Shown here: in pieces, positions 1 through 7,564 of the stretch
Position numbering within the stretch: position 1 is the stretch's first letter
How the letters are laid out: each line of letters begins with the position of its first letter
Assembly (NCBI GenBank): GCA_964412905.1
Contig: CAYPQL010000011.1
Location: forward strand, 1 to 29,796
Direction of reading: 5' to 3'
Origin: CAYPQL01 sp964412905
Lineage (GTDB): Bacteria; Patescibacteriota; Minisyncoccia; JAHIHE01; JAGLIN01
DNA: 29,796 nucleotides
The notes under the pieces: generated by a model
What the model was told of the DNA's origin: nothing
Databases searched by the model: none
Seen by the model: only the letters and a program-made list of their open reading frames with translations
Translations under genes and position numbers: made by a program

Positions 1-1928
1 GAAAATATTTTCTTAATTTCATATCTCTTACCCATAGAAATGTCGGAAGAACCATTAAGATTAATAAGCAATATATTTTTTGCATCCTGCAATTCATTTC
101 TTTCTTCCGGAGTTAATTTATCCGAACTTTTTCCAACATATTTTTCGGCTAATTCTGTCGCGGTAATAACCGCTATTCCAACGGCAGTATCTCTTACGCG
201 CTCTGCTTTCTCCGTCACATTAGCCCCTTCTTCAGGCGCTTTTATTTCTCTCGCAAACCTCTCTTTCGCTTTTTCTGTTTCTCTTTTTACCGCCTCAACC
301 CTAGCCTCCGCCCTAGCGCCATCACCACTTGGAACCGGCATTGTTTCCGGCGCCGGCGCGCCTGGCGGAACTATCGCGCGAGAAACCGGCGCGCTTCCTC
401 TTTCCAGTTCATCGGCAATCTTGCCAAATATTTCTTTTTGTATTTCTAGCGCAGCTTCTTTATATTTTTCATTTTCCGAATCAAGCTTTAACGCGCTAGA
501 AGCTAAGCTAGACAAACCTTTTATTTTGAGAATTTCTAAAATAGATTTTTTAACGGAATCATCGCCGCCTTCATAATCATTTTTCAGTTCTTCTCCTAAT
601 CCTGTATAATAATCTTTTGCTTCTTTCCTAAACCTTTCCTCCGCCTCCGCCTGATTTTCCGGCGCCGGTTCTTCTGCCTCGGGTTTAAATCCACCGCTCA
701 TTGCTATTTTTTCACTCGCCAAATCCTTCCCTTCCATCCCCGGCATATATCCGAAACTGCGGTCTTTCATTTTTTCCTTTCTTTCAGCTTCTTTTTCTGC
801 CAAATCTTTAACTTTTCCCACCATTTGCTTTTCTTCGTCGCTCAATTCATCCATATTTAATTTAATAATCCTTTCACCTAAACGATGCATTTGTGAATTT
901 AATCCCCAGAGTTTTATTCCAATTTGATTTACTTTTTCCACATTATCTGGCTTTTTTTCTTCTGCTTTTTTTTCATCAATCAGAACTCTCCTTTCCTCAT
1001 ATATAGCCTTAAGATTATTAAACAAGCTTTTTACAAAAACTCCATCCGCCATTGCGCTTTTTTCTATCTTGCCATCATCAAGACTGACATTGATAGCAAA
1101 AACTTCAGTATCTTTATTTTTTCCAGTAAATACAATTTTTACAGAATTATCGCTTTTGCCGGGATAAACATGACAATCTAAATACATCAAATATTCTGGA
1201 TCTAATCCCACTTTTTCCATAATCTCATTTACAACTTCTCCGTGATCTTTATTTTCTAAAAGCGACTTATATCTTTCTATTTCTTCTTTGGATTTTTTAG
1301 CCTCTCCTTTAACTTTTTCCAGTTCTTCCAGCCTCTTTTCGCAAACCGACCTAAAAACACCCACTGCTTTTTTTTGATTTTCTTCTATTTTAGGATCAAT
1401 ATCAAATCTCTGTAAAAAAACTTTTTGATCCTCGGTCAGTTTTCCGCCCGACAATCCTTCCATCATCTTTTTTATTTCCTCTTCTGTTCTTAGATAAATA
1501 CTATTGCCAATAATCTCAAAAGATTCTTTCTCCAACTTTTCCCACTTCTCATTTTCAGCTTCTTCTCTTTCAGTTATCAGTTCTGGCTCTTTTTTTATTT
1601 CCTCAGGCTTTTCTGGATGTTTTTCTTTATCAAAAATAGGAGTAGTTGTTTTTTCTGGTTCTACAATTTCTTCTTTTTTTACTTCATCTTTTTTCACAGA
1701 TTCTTCTCGCGGTTGTTTTTTAATTATGCCTTCTATTTCTTTAATCCTCGCTTTTATTCCTCTTCGCTCTTGATTATCTTCTGCTTTTTGATCATCACTT
1801 CTTCTTCCTCGCCCTTTTTCAGATCCTACCCTTCTAAGATTTTCCTTTAATTCCGCCATCTCATTTTCAAGAAGCATTATCTCCTCTCTGCTTTTTTTAA
1901 TTTCTATCTTTGGTATTTCCATATTCAT
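1..1928 (-). CDS. Large charged protein of unknown function, C-terminal end cut by window edge
   Basis: One uninterrupted reading frame runs from ATG at 1928 (a second ATG lies at 1922) off the left edge, at least 642 codons. No Shine-Dalgarno sequence precedes either start. The first 130 residues are Lys/Glu-rich and probably helical or disordered. A more ordered part follows, with the segments GNSIYLRTEEEIKKMM and LDPEYLMYLDCHVYPGKSDN, then a second charged helical stretch and a short Pro/Ala/Gly-rich linker (VPPGAPAPETMPVPSGDG). I see no signal peptide, membrane segment or catalytic motif, and I do not recognise a family. Shorter frames on the opposite strand here are antisense shadows. 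Coding on the minus strand is well supported by length and by a bacterial-like amino-acid composition; the function is unknown. Confidence 0.8.
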   Translation of the reverse strand, partial: MNMEIPKIEIKKSREEIMLLENEMAELKENLRRVGSEKGRGRRSDDQKAEDNQERRGIKARIKEIEGIIKKQPREESVKKDEVKKEEIVEPEKTTTPIFDKEKHPEKPEEIKKEPELITEREEAENEKWEKLEKESFEIIGNSIYLRTEEEIKKMMEGLSGGKLTEDQKVFLQRFDIDPKIEENQKKAVGVFRSVCEKRLEELEKVKGEAKKSKEEIERYKSLLENKDHGEVVNEIMEKVGLDPEYLMYLDCHVYPGKSDNSVKIVFTGKNKDTEVFAINVSLDDGKIEKSAMADGVFVKSLFNNLKAIYEERRVLIDEKKAEEKKPDNVEKVNQIGIKLWGLNSQMHRLGERIIKLNMDELSDEEKQMVGKVKDLAEKEAERKEKMKDRSFGYMPGMEGKDLASEKIAMSGGFKPEAEEPAPENQAEAEERFRKEAKDYYTGLGEELKNDYEGGDDSVKKSILEILKIKGLSSLASSALKLDSENEKYKEAALEIQKEIFGKIADELERGSAPVSRAIVPPGAPAPETMPVPSGDGARAEARVEAVKRETEKAKERFAREIKAPEEGANVTEKAERVRDTAVGIAVITATELAEKYVGKSSDKLTPEERNELQDAKNILLINLNGSSDISMGKRYEIKKIF

Positions 1929-2007
1929 ATATTTTATCTTAAGCTAATAAAATTAAATTGCTAAAATTGAATTGCTCTATTGTTGAATTGTTGTATTGTT
2001 AAATTGA
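1929..2007. repeat. Degenerate 7-bp-period spacer repeat
   Basis: The spacer between the HEPN gene and the charged protein consists mostly of variants of ATTGTTG and AATTGCT spaced 7 or 8 bp apart (about 1953-2006). It runs into the last codons of the HEPN gene. It belongs to the 7-bp-period family seen in many spacers of this window. Confidence 0.55.
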
Positions 2008-2409
2008 AACGCTAATTTTATCCAAAACAAATTTCTTGATTCTTAAAGAATTATCAAACGCCTCTTTCGCTTCTTTCCATGACCACTCTTCCGACCAGCC
2101 TCCGGGATATCTTGTCTCAACATAATAATCGCTAAGAACGATTGTTTCGTTTTTCAACTCTTCAAAGCTTTTATCTATCTCCATGCATAATTCAAGCAGC
2201 CTGTCCAAGTGATGAATCTTCGGAAATGGTTTGCCGCGAAAAACTAAAAACGACTTAAGATATTTTTCCGCCATTTGCTGAGAAAGAAAGCAAACCGTGC
2301 TTGGAGCGCCTTTTTCTTTTAGAATAGCCTTGGTTGAAAGCTCATCATCTTTAGCTTTGTCAATCCATTCCCCTGCTAAAATCAAATTTTTTTTATCATT
2401 TTTTTTCAT
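1999..2409 (-). CDS. HEPN domain protein of an MNT-HEPN pair
   Basis: This 136-residue helical protein is a HEPN domain of the kind encoded next to minimal nucleotidyltransferases. It shows the usual pattern of A.EWIDKAKDDE near residues 12-23, Q-x-x-EKYLKSFL at 45-54, a conserved His (66) after FPK, and TRYPGG near residue 101. The start overlaps the end of the MNT gene by 14 bp, which points to translational coupling. Family members act as toxins or RNases in some MNT-HEPN modules, with the MNT partner blocking them by adding nucleotides. Arg58 and His66 are seven residues apart, so the canonical Rx4-6H RNase motif is not strictly met and RNase activity is uncertain. The second copy at 27272-27676 is a paralogue. 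Confidence 0.85.
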   Translation of the reverse strand: MKKNDKKNLILAGEWIDKAKDDELSTKAILKEKGAPSTVCFLSQQMAEKYLKSFLVFRGKPFPKIHHLDRLLELCMEIDKSFEELKNETIVLSDYYVETRYPGGWSEEWSWKEAKEAFDNSLRIKKFVLDKISVSI

Positions 2410-2725
2410 ACAGAATTTTTCCCTTATTAACTATGTCTTTAATAAAAAAGTCTCCCATTTTTAGCCGTTTATTAATTTCGTTCGGAGTGTATATAAACAA
2501 ATCAAAAGGAACGCCGCTTCCGAAAAGCAGACCGCGCAATTCTCTTCGGCGTTTTTTTTGAGGCTTAGCCGTATTTTTTACAATAAACAAATCAACATCG
2601 CTGTCAGCAGTTGGATTTCCTCGCGCGTAAGAGCCGAAAAGATAAACTCTGTTAGGATTATATTCTTTGGCAATTTTAGAAACCAGCAGCTTTATTTCTT
2701 TTTCATAAAGCTTGTTTTTGATCAT
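2396..2725 (-). CDS. Minimal nucleotidyltransferase (MNT) of an MNT-HEPN pair
   Basis: This 109-residue protein has the complete minimal DNA polymerase beta-type nucleotidyltransferase signature: LFGSYARG at residues 29-36, SDVDL at 42-46 supplying two metal-binding Asp, and a third acidic residue in PFDLFIYTP. It ends with the KGKILYEKK tail common in this family. In characterised modules such as MntA-HepT, the MNT protein modifies the HEPN partner and neutralises it. Gene order (MNT first, HEPN second, short overlap) matches such modules. A promoter with a consensus -35 box and an internal palindrome lies upstream. Whether the pair is a toxin-antitoxin system or has another signalling role cannot be told from sequence. 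Confidence 0.88.
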   Translation of the reverse strand: MIKNKLYEKEIKLLVSKIAKEYNPNRVYLFGSYARGNPTADSDVDLFIVKNTAKPQKKRRRELRGLLFGSGVPFDLFIYTPNEINKRLKMGDFFIKDIVNKGKILYEKK

Positions 2726-2811
2726 ATAATTTTATTTATTGTATTATTGGAATTAAATTGTTAAATTGTTTCCAATTTCTAATTTCCAATATCATCCATT
2801 TTTAACCCTAA

Positions 2812-2840
2812 ACACTATCACACTTTTTCAAAAGTGTCAA
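2812..2840 (-). promoter_or_regulatory. Candidate promoter of the MNT-HEPN pair with operator-like palindrome
   Basis: On the minus strand a perfect TTGACA (2835-2840) is followed after 17 bp by TAGTGT (2812-2817, weak -10). The spacer holds the inverted repeat ACACTTT-TTCA-AAAGTGT (2820-2837), placed where a repressor would block RNA polymerase. The MNT start at 2725 lies about 85 nt downstream. The boxes are visible; their function is inferred. Confidence 0.45.
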
Positions 2841-2849
2841 CGGGAAATA

Positions 2850-2933
2850 AGTTAAAAGTTCGTAAAGTTAAAAGTCTATAAAGCCCTAACTTAAAATACT
2901 TTATGAACTTTATAACTTTATAAACTTTTTACT
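2850..2933. repeat. Long AT-rich imperfect inverted repeat, possible terminator
   Basis: Two arms of about 34 bp (2850-2883 and 2899-2933) are near-complementary and separated by about 15 bp. Both arms are built from AAAGTT/AACTTT units. The structure begins right after the stop codon of the exchanger gene, so it may act as a 3' hairpin for that transcript. The arms also show the roughly 7-8-bp phasing found in other spacers. Confidence 0.55.
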
Positions 2934-2936
2934 AAT

Positions 2937-3980
2937 CTACTCCACCCCGAAAATCTTGAGCATAAACAAAGCATAAAGCGCGAGAAACATCATTCCTTCC
3001 CAGTTATATATCTTTCTTGAAATCCCAGAAAATACATAGAGAATTGTGGCGGCAATCAGGAATGGAATTCCGATACAGAAAGTCGTATCGTCAATCACAA
3101 GATCGCTCATCACCGCGGGAATGCCAACGACCATCAGCGCGTTAAAAATATTTGAGCCGAAAACATTTCCCAGAGCGATTTCATATTTCTTGTTCATCGC
3201 CGCCCTCACCGAAACAACCAGTTCAGGAAGCGATGTTCCAATCGCCACAGCGCTCATTGTAATCACGGCCGTTTCAATATTCAGACCATCAGCAATATTT
3301 ATCAAAGATTCAATCGTATATTTCGCCCCCAAATATATAAAAAAGACGCTTCCAAACAGAGTTATAAAAACGCCAATCCCTATTTTCGGCTTATAGTTCC
3401 ACAGCTTCTTGAGAAATTTATTCGCGCTGGCTTTTGTCGGAGGGAAAGTAAATCCTTTTTCTTCCTCTTTCTCTTCTTTTTTATTTTCGCTGATTTCAAT
3501 ATCCTTATGATTTAATATGGATCTTTCCTTGCTGGAAGAAATTATATAGAAAAAATATATTCCGTAAGTAATTATCAAAACAAATCCCTCAAGCGAGGTA
3601 ACTTTTTTGTCCAGAAGCGTAAAAATAAGAATAGTTGTCGCGGTAGCGAGAAGAGGGAGGTCGAGGTTTATCAAGCTTCTTTTTATGCTCATTTTTTTCG
3701 CGACCATAGCGGAAATTCCGATTACAAGCAAAATATTCGCGATGTTAGATCCGACGACATTCGCGACTACGATTTCAGTTTGTCCTTTAAAAACCGCGAT
3801 GATTGATGTTGAAAGTTCGGGAAGCGATGTTCCAATGCTGACAATCGCAATTCCAACTATAAAAGCGGGAATTTTCAAAGATAAGCCGATTTTCTCGCTG
3901 CTCTCCGTGAAATAGTCGGCTGATTTTATCAAAACAGCCAAAGACAAAATAAACAGCGCTATCCAAAAAAATAAATACAT
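2937..3980 (-). CDS. Na+/Ca2+ exchanger family membrane antiporter
   Basis: This 347-residue integral membrane protein belongs to the cation/Ca2+ exchanger (CaCA) superfamily, most like the YrbG/CaxA-type bacterial group. The family's internal duplication is plain: GTSLPELSTSI with VGSNIANILLVIG in the N-terminal half, and GTSLPELVVSV with FGSNIFNALMVVG in the C-terminal half. These are the two alpha-repeats that line the ion path. About ten hydrophobic segments flank a charged cytoplasmic loop near residues 165-185 (KEEKEEEK). It probably exchanges Na+ or H+ for Ca2+ across the inner membrane; ion specificity cannot be read from sequence. Length is normal, so the gene is likely intact and transcribed alone. 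Confidence 0.92.
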   Translation of the reverse strand: MYLFFWIALFILSLAVLIKSADYFTESSEKIGLSLKIPAFIVGIAIVSIGTSLPELSTSIIAVFKGQTEIVVANVVGSNIANILLVIGISAMVAKKMSIKRSLINLDLPLLATATTILIFTLLDKKVTSLEGFVLIITYGIYFFYIISSSKERSILNHKDIEISENKKEEKEEEKGFTFPPTKASANKFLKKLWNYKPKIGIGVFITLFGSVFFIYLGAKYTIESLINIADGLNIETAVITMSAVAIGTSLPELVVSVRAAMNKKYEIALGNVFGSNIFNALMVVGIPAVMSDLVIDDTTFCIGIPFLIAATILYVFSGISRKIYNWEGMMFLALYALFMLKIFGVE

Positions 3981-4009
3981 GAATTGGAATTAGAAATTAG
4001 AAATTAAAT

Positions 4010-4741
4010 TCATCTTTGTTTACTGAGATTTGACGGACGAGGCGTATTTTTTAAATCAGAGCTTTTGCTTTTATATTTATACGGATCTTCTTGCCCGGTT
4101 ATTCCTCTTCTGATTTTATCAATATCCCCTTTCCCAAATTTTTTTCGGAGCTTTTTCATGTCAATCCCGCTTTCTTCCGCCTTTCTAAACTTTTCTGATC
4201 TGAAATTTTTGCTTTTAAATCTTCTTGAGAATTCATCAAAATCTTTTCTCTTCAGAACGGCCTTTGTCGGATTATAGGCCTTCAGAGCATTTAAAAAATT
4301 TAACTTTTTTTCCAAAGCCACTCCGTGAACTTTATGCAGAGCCTTTTCTATTCTGTCAGAACCCCTGTTTTGAAAATCATTAACTTTATTGTGCTTGAAA
4401 ATTTTAAGCTTTCGGGTATAGTCTTTTGTTTTTAGCGCAGTTAATTTTCCGCCTATCATTACTGTTCTATCTTTTTTATCTTCTTTATTTTCCTTGTCTT
4501 CTGATTTCATTTTTTCTTTTTCCTGGACTATTTTCTCCAGCCTTTTCCTGTTTTCTTCCTTCCGCTCTTCTCTCATTTTTTCCAGCTCTTCCAGCTCTTT
4601 AAAAAACTCATTATTCTCCCCGGCTGAATTATCGCCATTTTCTTCTTCGTTATTTTTTTCTTCATCATTACCGTCATTTTTTTTTCCCTCTTCTTCAATC
4701 GCTTCATCTGTTCGCAAATTTTTTTTATCATCATCGCCCAT
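4010..4741 (-). CDS. Highly charged protein of unknown function
   Basis: This 243-residue protein has no recognised domain. The first 100 residues are strongly acidic and low-complexity (runs of E, N and D, then a K/E coiled-coil-like stretch). The second half is strongly basic (many K and R, for example LRKKFGKGDIDKIRRG), so the chain is charge-polarised. There is no signal peptide or membrane segment. The start at 4741 has no Shine-Dalgarno sequence; on the minus strand TTGTTA followed after 17 bp by TAAATA lies just upstream as a weak promoter candidate. A basic C-terminal half could bind nucleic acid, but that is only a possibility. An opposite-strand frame here is a shadow. Confidence 0.65.
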   Translation of the reverse strand: MGDDDKKNLRTDEAIEEEGKKNDGNDEEKNNEEENGDNSAGENNEFFKELEELEKMREERKEENRKRLEKIVQEKEKMKSEDKENKEDKKDRTVMIGGKLTALKTKDYTRKLKIFKHNKVNDFQNRGSDRIEKALHKVHGVALEKKLNFLNALKAYNPTKAVLKRKDFDEFSRRFKSKNFRSEKFRKAEESGIDMKKLRKKFGKGDIDKIRRGITGQEDPYKYKSKSSDLKNTPRPSNLSKQR

Positions 4742-4888
4742 ATTTATACGCGCTATGAATTATTTATTAACAAATTAAAGAATTAACAAATTCAATCCGT
4801 TAATCCGCGATCCGTTAATTTTTAACAATTTCTTTTAAAATTATACCATTCATTCCCCAAAACAACAATAGCGCGCTGCCTTAAAGCC

Positions 4889-5974
4889 CTATTTATAAAA
4901 AACCTTATTTCCGGATTTGAGATAGATATACTCCAGCGCATTTGTTTTGTTTTCTTCAATTCCTTTGGCAAGAAATTCCTTTAAATATTTTACTTGTGAT
5001 TTTATTTCATCCATAGTATTAAAATAGATCCTTATGTTTTTGTCCGTATAAGCGATTATTTCTCTCGTTCTCGCGCCCTTTGTTTTATAATATATGATTT
5101 TCAAACCAGTTTGATTTTTAATCTCATTATCCAGATCCATGGCGAACGCCACAAAATCACCGTCCGCGGCTTTTTCTCTCGCCGTTATCGGCCCTAAAAA
5201 TTTTTCTTCTTCAATTTCTTTTTCTTCGGTTATATATATTTTTTTTATCTCTCCCTCATTGCCTAATTTCTCATAATATTCTTTGCCGTCTTTGTCTTGG
5301 AAATATTTTTTATCTTCACCCTCGCTTTCATCTTCTTCGCCTTCTTTATTTTCCGCGTTATTACCCAAAACTTCAGATTTAACTTTTTCGCCCGCTTGAT
5401 TTATATCTTCTTTTTCTTCCTTTATTTTTATTTCCTCTATGATTTTTATAAACCTTCTGTCTTTGTATATTTTGTTTTCGCCGTTTTCAGCCATAAAAGC
5501 GGTTCCTTCGCTGTCCAAATAATAGCAATTTTCCATCCTGCACCAGAGAATAAGCGGATTTTTTTCCGTGATTTCCACTTCCAAAATATCAGGAATTTTT
5601 TTTTCAACCGTTACGGTTTCAATTTCCGGAAATTTTTCAAGCAAACTCTCTTTCGTTTTTTCTTTATTATTCAGAAAAAAATTATTCTCAGAAAAAATTC
5701 CCAAGACCGAAGCGAAGCTCTTGCTTTTTATAGTTTCCTCTATATTTTCCGCAGAAATAGCCTGATTTCCTTTTATATCAATTTTTTTTATCGCGAAAAA
5801 CTCCGAGAAAAAAACAAAATAGAAAATCAAAAAAACAGGCGCCAGCAAAAGCCCCCATTTGAAAATTTTGGCAATCCCCTTTTTCCTTTTCTGAAAATCA
5901 GTTCTATGATTCGTAAAAACACCCGGACTTTTCCGCCATAATTTCAATTTTTTTTGTTTGAAGAACGAAGGCAT
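4889..5974 (-). CDS. FtsQ-type POTRA-domain cell division protein
   Basis: The architecture is that of FtsQ/DivIB: a basic cytoplasmic N-terminus (1-37), one transmembrane helix (about 38-57), then a POTRA domain beginning FAIKKIDIKGNQAIS and running to about residue 140 (VEKKIPDILEVEITEKNP). The C-terminal part ends in ALEYIYLKSGNKVFYK, close to the usual FtsQ ending. In other bacteria FtsQ sits in the divisome and links FtsB/FtsL to septal wall synthesis. Unusual here is an acidic, low-complexity insertion at about residues 180-260 (for example EGEEDESEGED), which makes the protein 361 residues. The usual mur/fts neighbours are absent, so the assignment rests on the domain pattern. Confidence 0.8.
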   Translation of the reverse strand: MPSFFKQKKLKLWRKSPGVFTNHRTDFQKRKKGIAKIFKWGLLLAPVFLIFYFVFFSEFFAIKKIDIKGNQAISAENIEETIKSKSFASVLGIFSENNFFLNNKEKTKESLLEKFPEIETVTVEKKIPDILEVEITEKNPLILWCRMENCYYLDSEGTAFMAENGENKIYKDRRFIKIIEEIKIKEEKEDINQAGEKVKSEVLGNNAENKEGEEDESEGEDKKYFQDKDGKEYYEKLGNEGEIKKIYITEEKEIEEEKFLGPITAREKAADGDFVAFAMDLDNEIKNQTGLKIIYYKTKGARTREIIAYTDKNIRIYFNTMDEIKSQVKYLKEFLAKGIEENKTNALEYIYLKSGNKVFYK

Positions 5975-5980
5975 GGGTTG

Positions 5981-6018
5981 GAATTTAGAATTTAGAATTT
6001 AGAATGTGGAATTTAGAA
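5981..6018. repeat. 7-bp-period tandem repeat upstream of the FtsQ-like gene
   Basis: Five to six units of GAATTTA-like heptamers follow in phase, with two degenerate copies (GAATGTG and GAATAG). This is the clearest of the spacer heptad tracts and fills most of the gap between the ftsQ-like start and the end of the downstream-coordinate kinase gene. Confidence 0.7.
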
Positions 6019-6031
6019 TAGCATCGCTATA

Positions 6032-6745
6032 TTATTTGATATAACTTAAAATTTCCTTATGAATTTCTTCAATAGATTTTTCCCCGTCAATCCTGATTAT
6101 CATTTTTTTGTCATCATAATATTCAATAACCGGCTTCAAAAGTTTTTGGCTCCATTCCAGCCGTTTCAAAACTTTTTCCGGCGTGTCATCTTCTCTTCTG
6201 TAAACCTCGCTCCCGCAAATCGGGCATTTTTTATCTTCCTCTTTCAAATCTTTGCCAACAATTAAAGGATGCCCGTTTTTCTTGCACTGTTTTCTGCTTG
6301 AAAGCCTTTTAACAGATTCTTCTTTTGAAATATCAATATAAAAAATATAATCTATTTTTTTGCCAATAGACGGCAATTTTTCATTCCAATATCCTATCTC
6401 TTTCACAATTCTGGGAGTGCCGTCAAATATTATTCCTTTTTCTTTATTGAGTCTGCTTAAACCCCAGTCAAAAACCTCTTTTTTCATTATATCCCACGGG
6501 ACAAATTGCCCTTTTTTGTTTATAATTTCATTAATCTCTCTTCCAGTCTCCGTGTCTTGCTTGGCTATTTCCCTTAAAATATTTCCCGTTTCAAAAATTT
6601 GCAAATCAAACTTTTCCGCCAGCAGCCTCGCCTGCGTCCCCTTCCCGCTCCCCTGCGGACCCATAACGATAATATTAATGTTTTTTTTCATTTGGTTATT
6701 AAAATTAAAAATTATTATTTTATCTTTTTGTTTATTATAAGCCAT
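6032..6745 (-). CDS. adk: Adenylate kinase
   Basis: This is a P-loop nucleotide monophosphate kinase that interconverts AMP, ADP and ATP. It shows the P-loop GPQGSGKGT, the NMP-binding segment ETGNILR, FDGTPRIV (family DGFPRT), and a LID with a probable zinc site (Cys and His in CKKNGH, then CPIC) followed by REDD. Start choice: ATG at 6745 has a good Shine-Dalgarno (GGAGG, 8 nt upstream) and gives 237 residues, with 18 residues before the usual family N-terminus. ATG at 6691 fits family length better but has no Shine-Dalgarno. An upstream frame to 6835 would overlap the next gene and is less likely. A paralogue lies immediately upstream. Confidence 0.85.
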   Translation of the reverse strand: MAYNKQKDKIIIFNFNNQMKKNINIIVMGPQGSGKGTQARLLAEKFDLQIFETGNILREIAKQDTETGREINEIINKKGQFVPWDIMKKEVFDWGLSRLNKEKGIIFDGTPRIVKEIGYWNEKLPSIGKKIDYIFYIDISKEESVKRLSSRKQCKKNGHPLIVGKDLKEEDKKCPICGSEVYRREDDTPEKVLKRLEWSQKLLKPVIEYYDDKKMIIRIDGEKSIEEIHKEILSYIK

Positions 6746-6758
6746 TTTCCAGACCTCC

Positions 6759-6784
6759 AGTATGGTAATATGTATTACCATACT
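6759..6784 (-). promoter_or_regulatory. Perfect hairpin just before the adk Shine-Dalgarno
   Basis: Arms of 11 bp (AGTATGGTAAT at 6759-6769, ATTACCATACT at 6774-6784) are perfect inverse complements around a 4-nt loop. In the adk direction the GGAGG ribosome-binding site starts right after the stem. It could be a protein operator or an mRNA hairpin controlling translation. A weak TTGTCT/TAATAC promoter pair would put the -10 box inside the palindrome. Confidence 0.6.
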
Positions 6785-6809
6785 ATTTGAAACTAAGACA
6801 ATGCCCCCT

Positions 6810-7484
6810 TTAATTATTTTTTTCAATGTGTTCAACTATATCCTCAAAAACTTTCTCCACTGATTGCGCGCCGTTTATTTCAATCAGCTTGTCGTTTTTT
6901 TTTATATATTCCAGAACCTTGGAAGTCTTGTTGTGATAGTCGCTTAATCTTTTTTTTATGCTTTTAATATTTTCATCTTTTCTTCTTTTAATTTTTCCTC
7001 CGCAATCTGGACAAATTAATTCTTTAATATTATCAGGAAGAACAACTATTTTCTCGCACTCTTGGCAAGTCCCTCTTTTTAGCATTCTTTGAATCGCTTC
7101 TTCATCGCTTATGTTCACAAGAAAAATATAATCAAGCTTTCTGTTCAACTCTGCTAATACTTTATACAAATTTTTTATCTCCGGCAATATTCTTGAAAAA
7201 TTTTCCAGCATAAGTCCTTGCTTTTTATCAACTTTTCTAAACTCCTCTTCTGTTATTTGAAAAATCCACTCCGAAGGCACAAATCCTTTGTCCATAGCTT
7301 CTTGCACTTTTTTACTAAAATCAGTTTTTTTCTTCGCCCACTTCCGCAATATCGCCCCGCTTTGCAACCGCTTCAGATTATATTTTTTCGCCAGCATCTC
7401 CGCCTGCGTCCCCTTTCCCGATCCGGAAGGCCCGAGAAAAAGAATATTGATTGGTTTTTTTATTATTTCTGTTTTATCCGTCAT
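6810..7484 (-). CDS. Divergent adenylate kinase paralogue (P-loop nucleotide kinase)
   Basis: This 224-residue protein has the adenylate kinase fold signals: P-loop GPSGSGKGT at about residues 18-26, QSGAILRKW in the NMP region, and a zinc-type LID with four cysteines (CQEC and CPDC). It differs from its neighbour at the AMP site: where adenylate kinase normally has DGFPRT, it has LENFSRILPEI, so Asp, Gly and Pro are all changed. That suggests altered monophosphate specificity or a regulatory role. It sits directly upstream of adk on the same strand, likely in one transcript, and looks like an old tandem duplicate. It could be annotated simply as adenylate kinase; substrate is uncertain. Confidence 0.75.
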   Translation of the reverse strand: MTDKTEIIKKPINILFLGPSGSGKGTQAEMLAKKYNLKRLQSGAILRKWAKKKTDFSKKVQEAMDKGFVPSEWIFQITEEEFRKVDKKQGLMLENFSRILPEIKNLYKVLAELNRKLDYIFLVNISDEEAIQRMLKRGTCQECEKIVVLPDNIKELICPDCGGKIKRRKDENIKSIKKRLSDYHNKTSKVLEYIKKNDKLIEINGAQSVEKVFEDIVEHIEKNN

Positions 7485-7564
7485 ATGATTTAATAATAAA
7501 TATAAAGCCTAATTCTATTTTACTCTCATTCGTAAAAATTTCAAAATCCAAAAGATAAAAACTT

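Noticed and set aside
40..1850. Several plus-strand open frames over the first 1.9 kb
   Set aside because: They are antisense to one uninterrupted minus-strand frame of more than 640 codons and show Ser/Phe/Leu-rich shadow composition.
1953..2006. Possible CRISPR array because of regular repeats
   Set aside because: The units are 7-8 bp and degenerate, with no unique spacers and no cas genes anywhere in the window.
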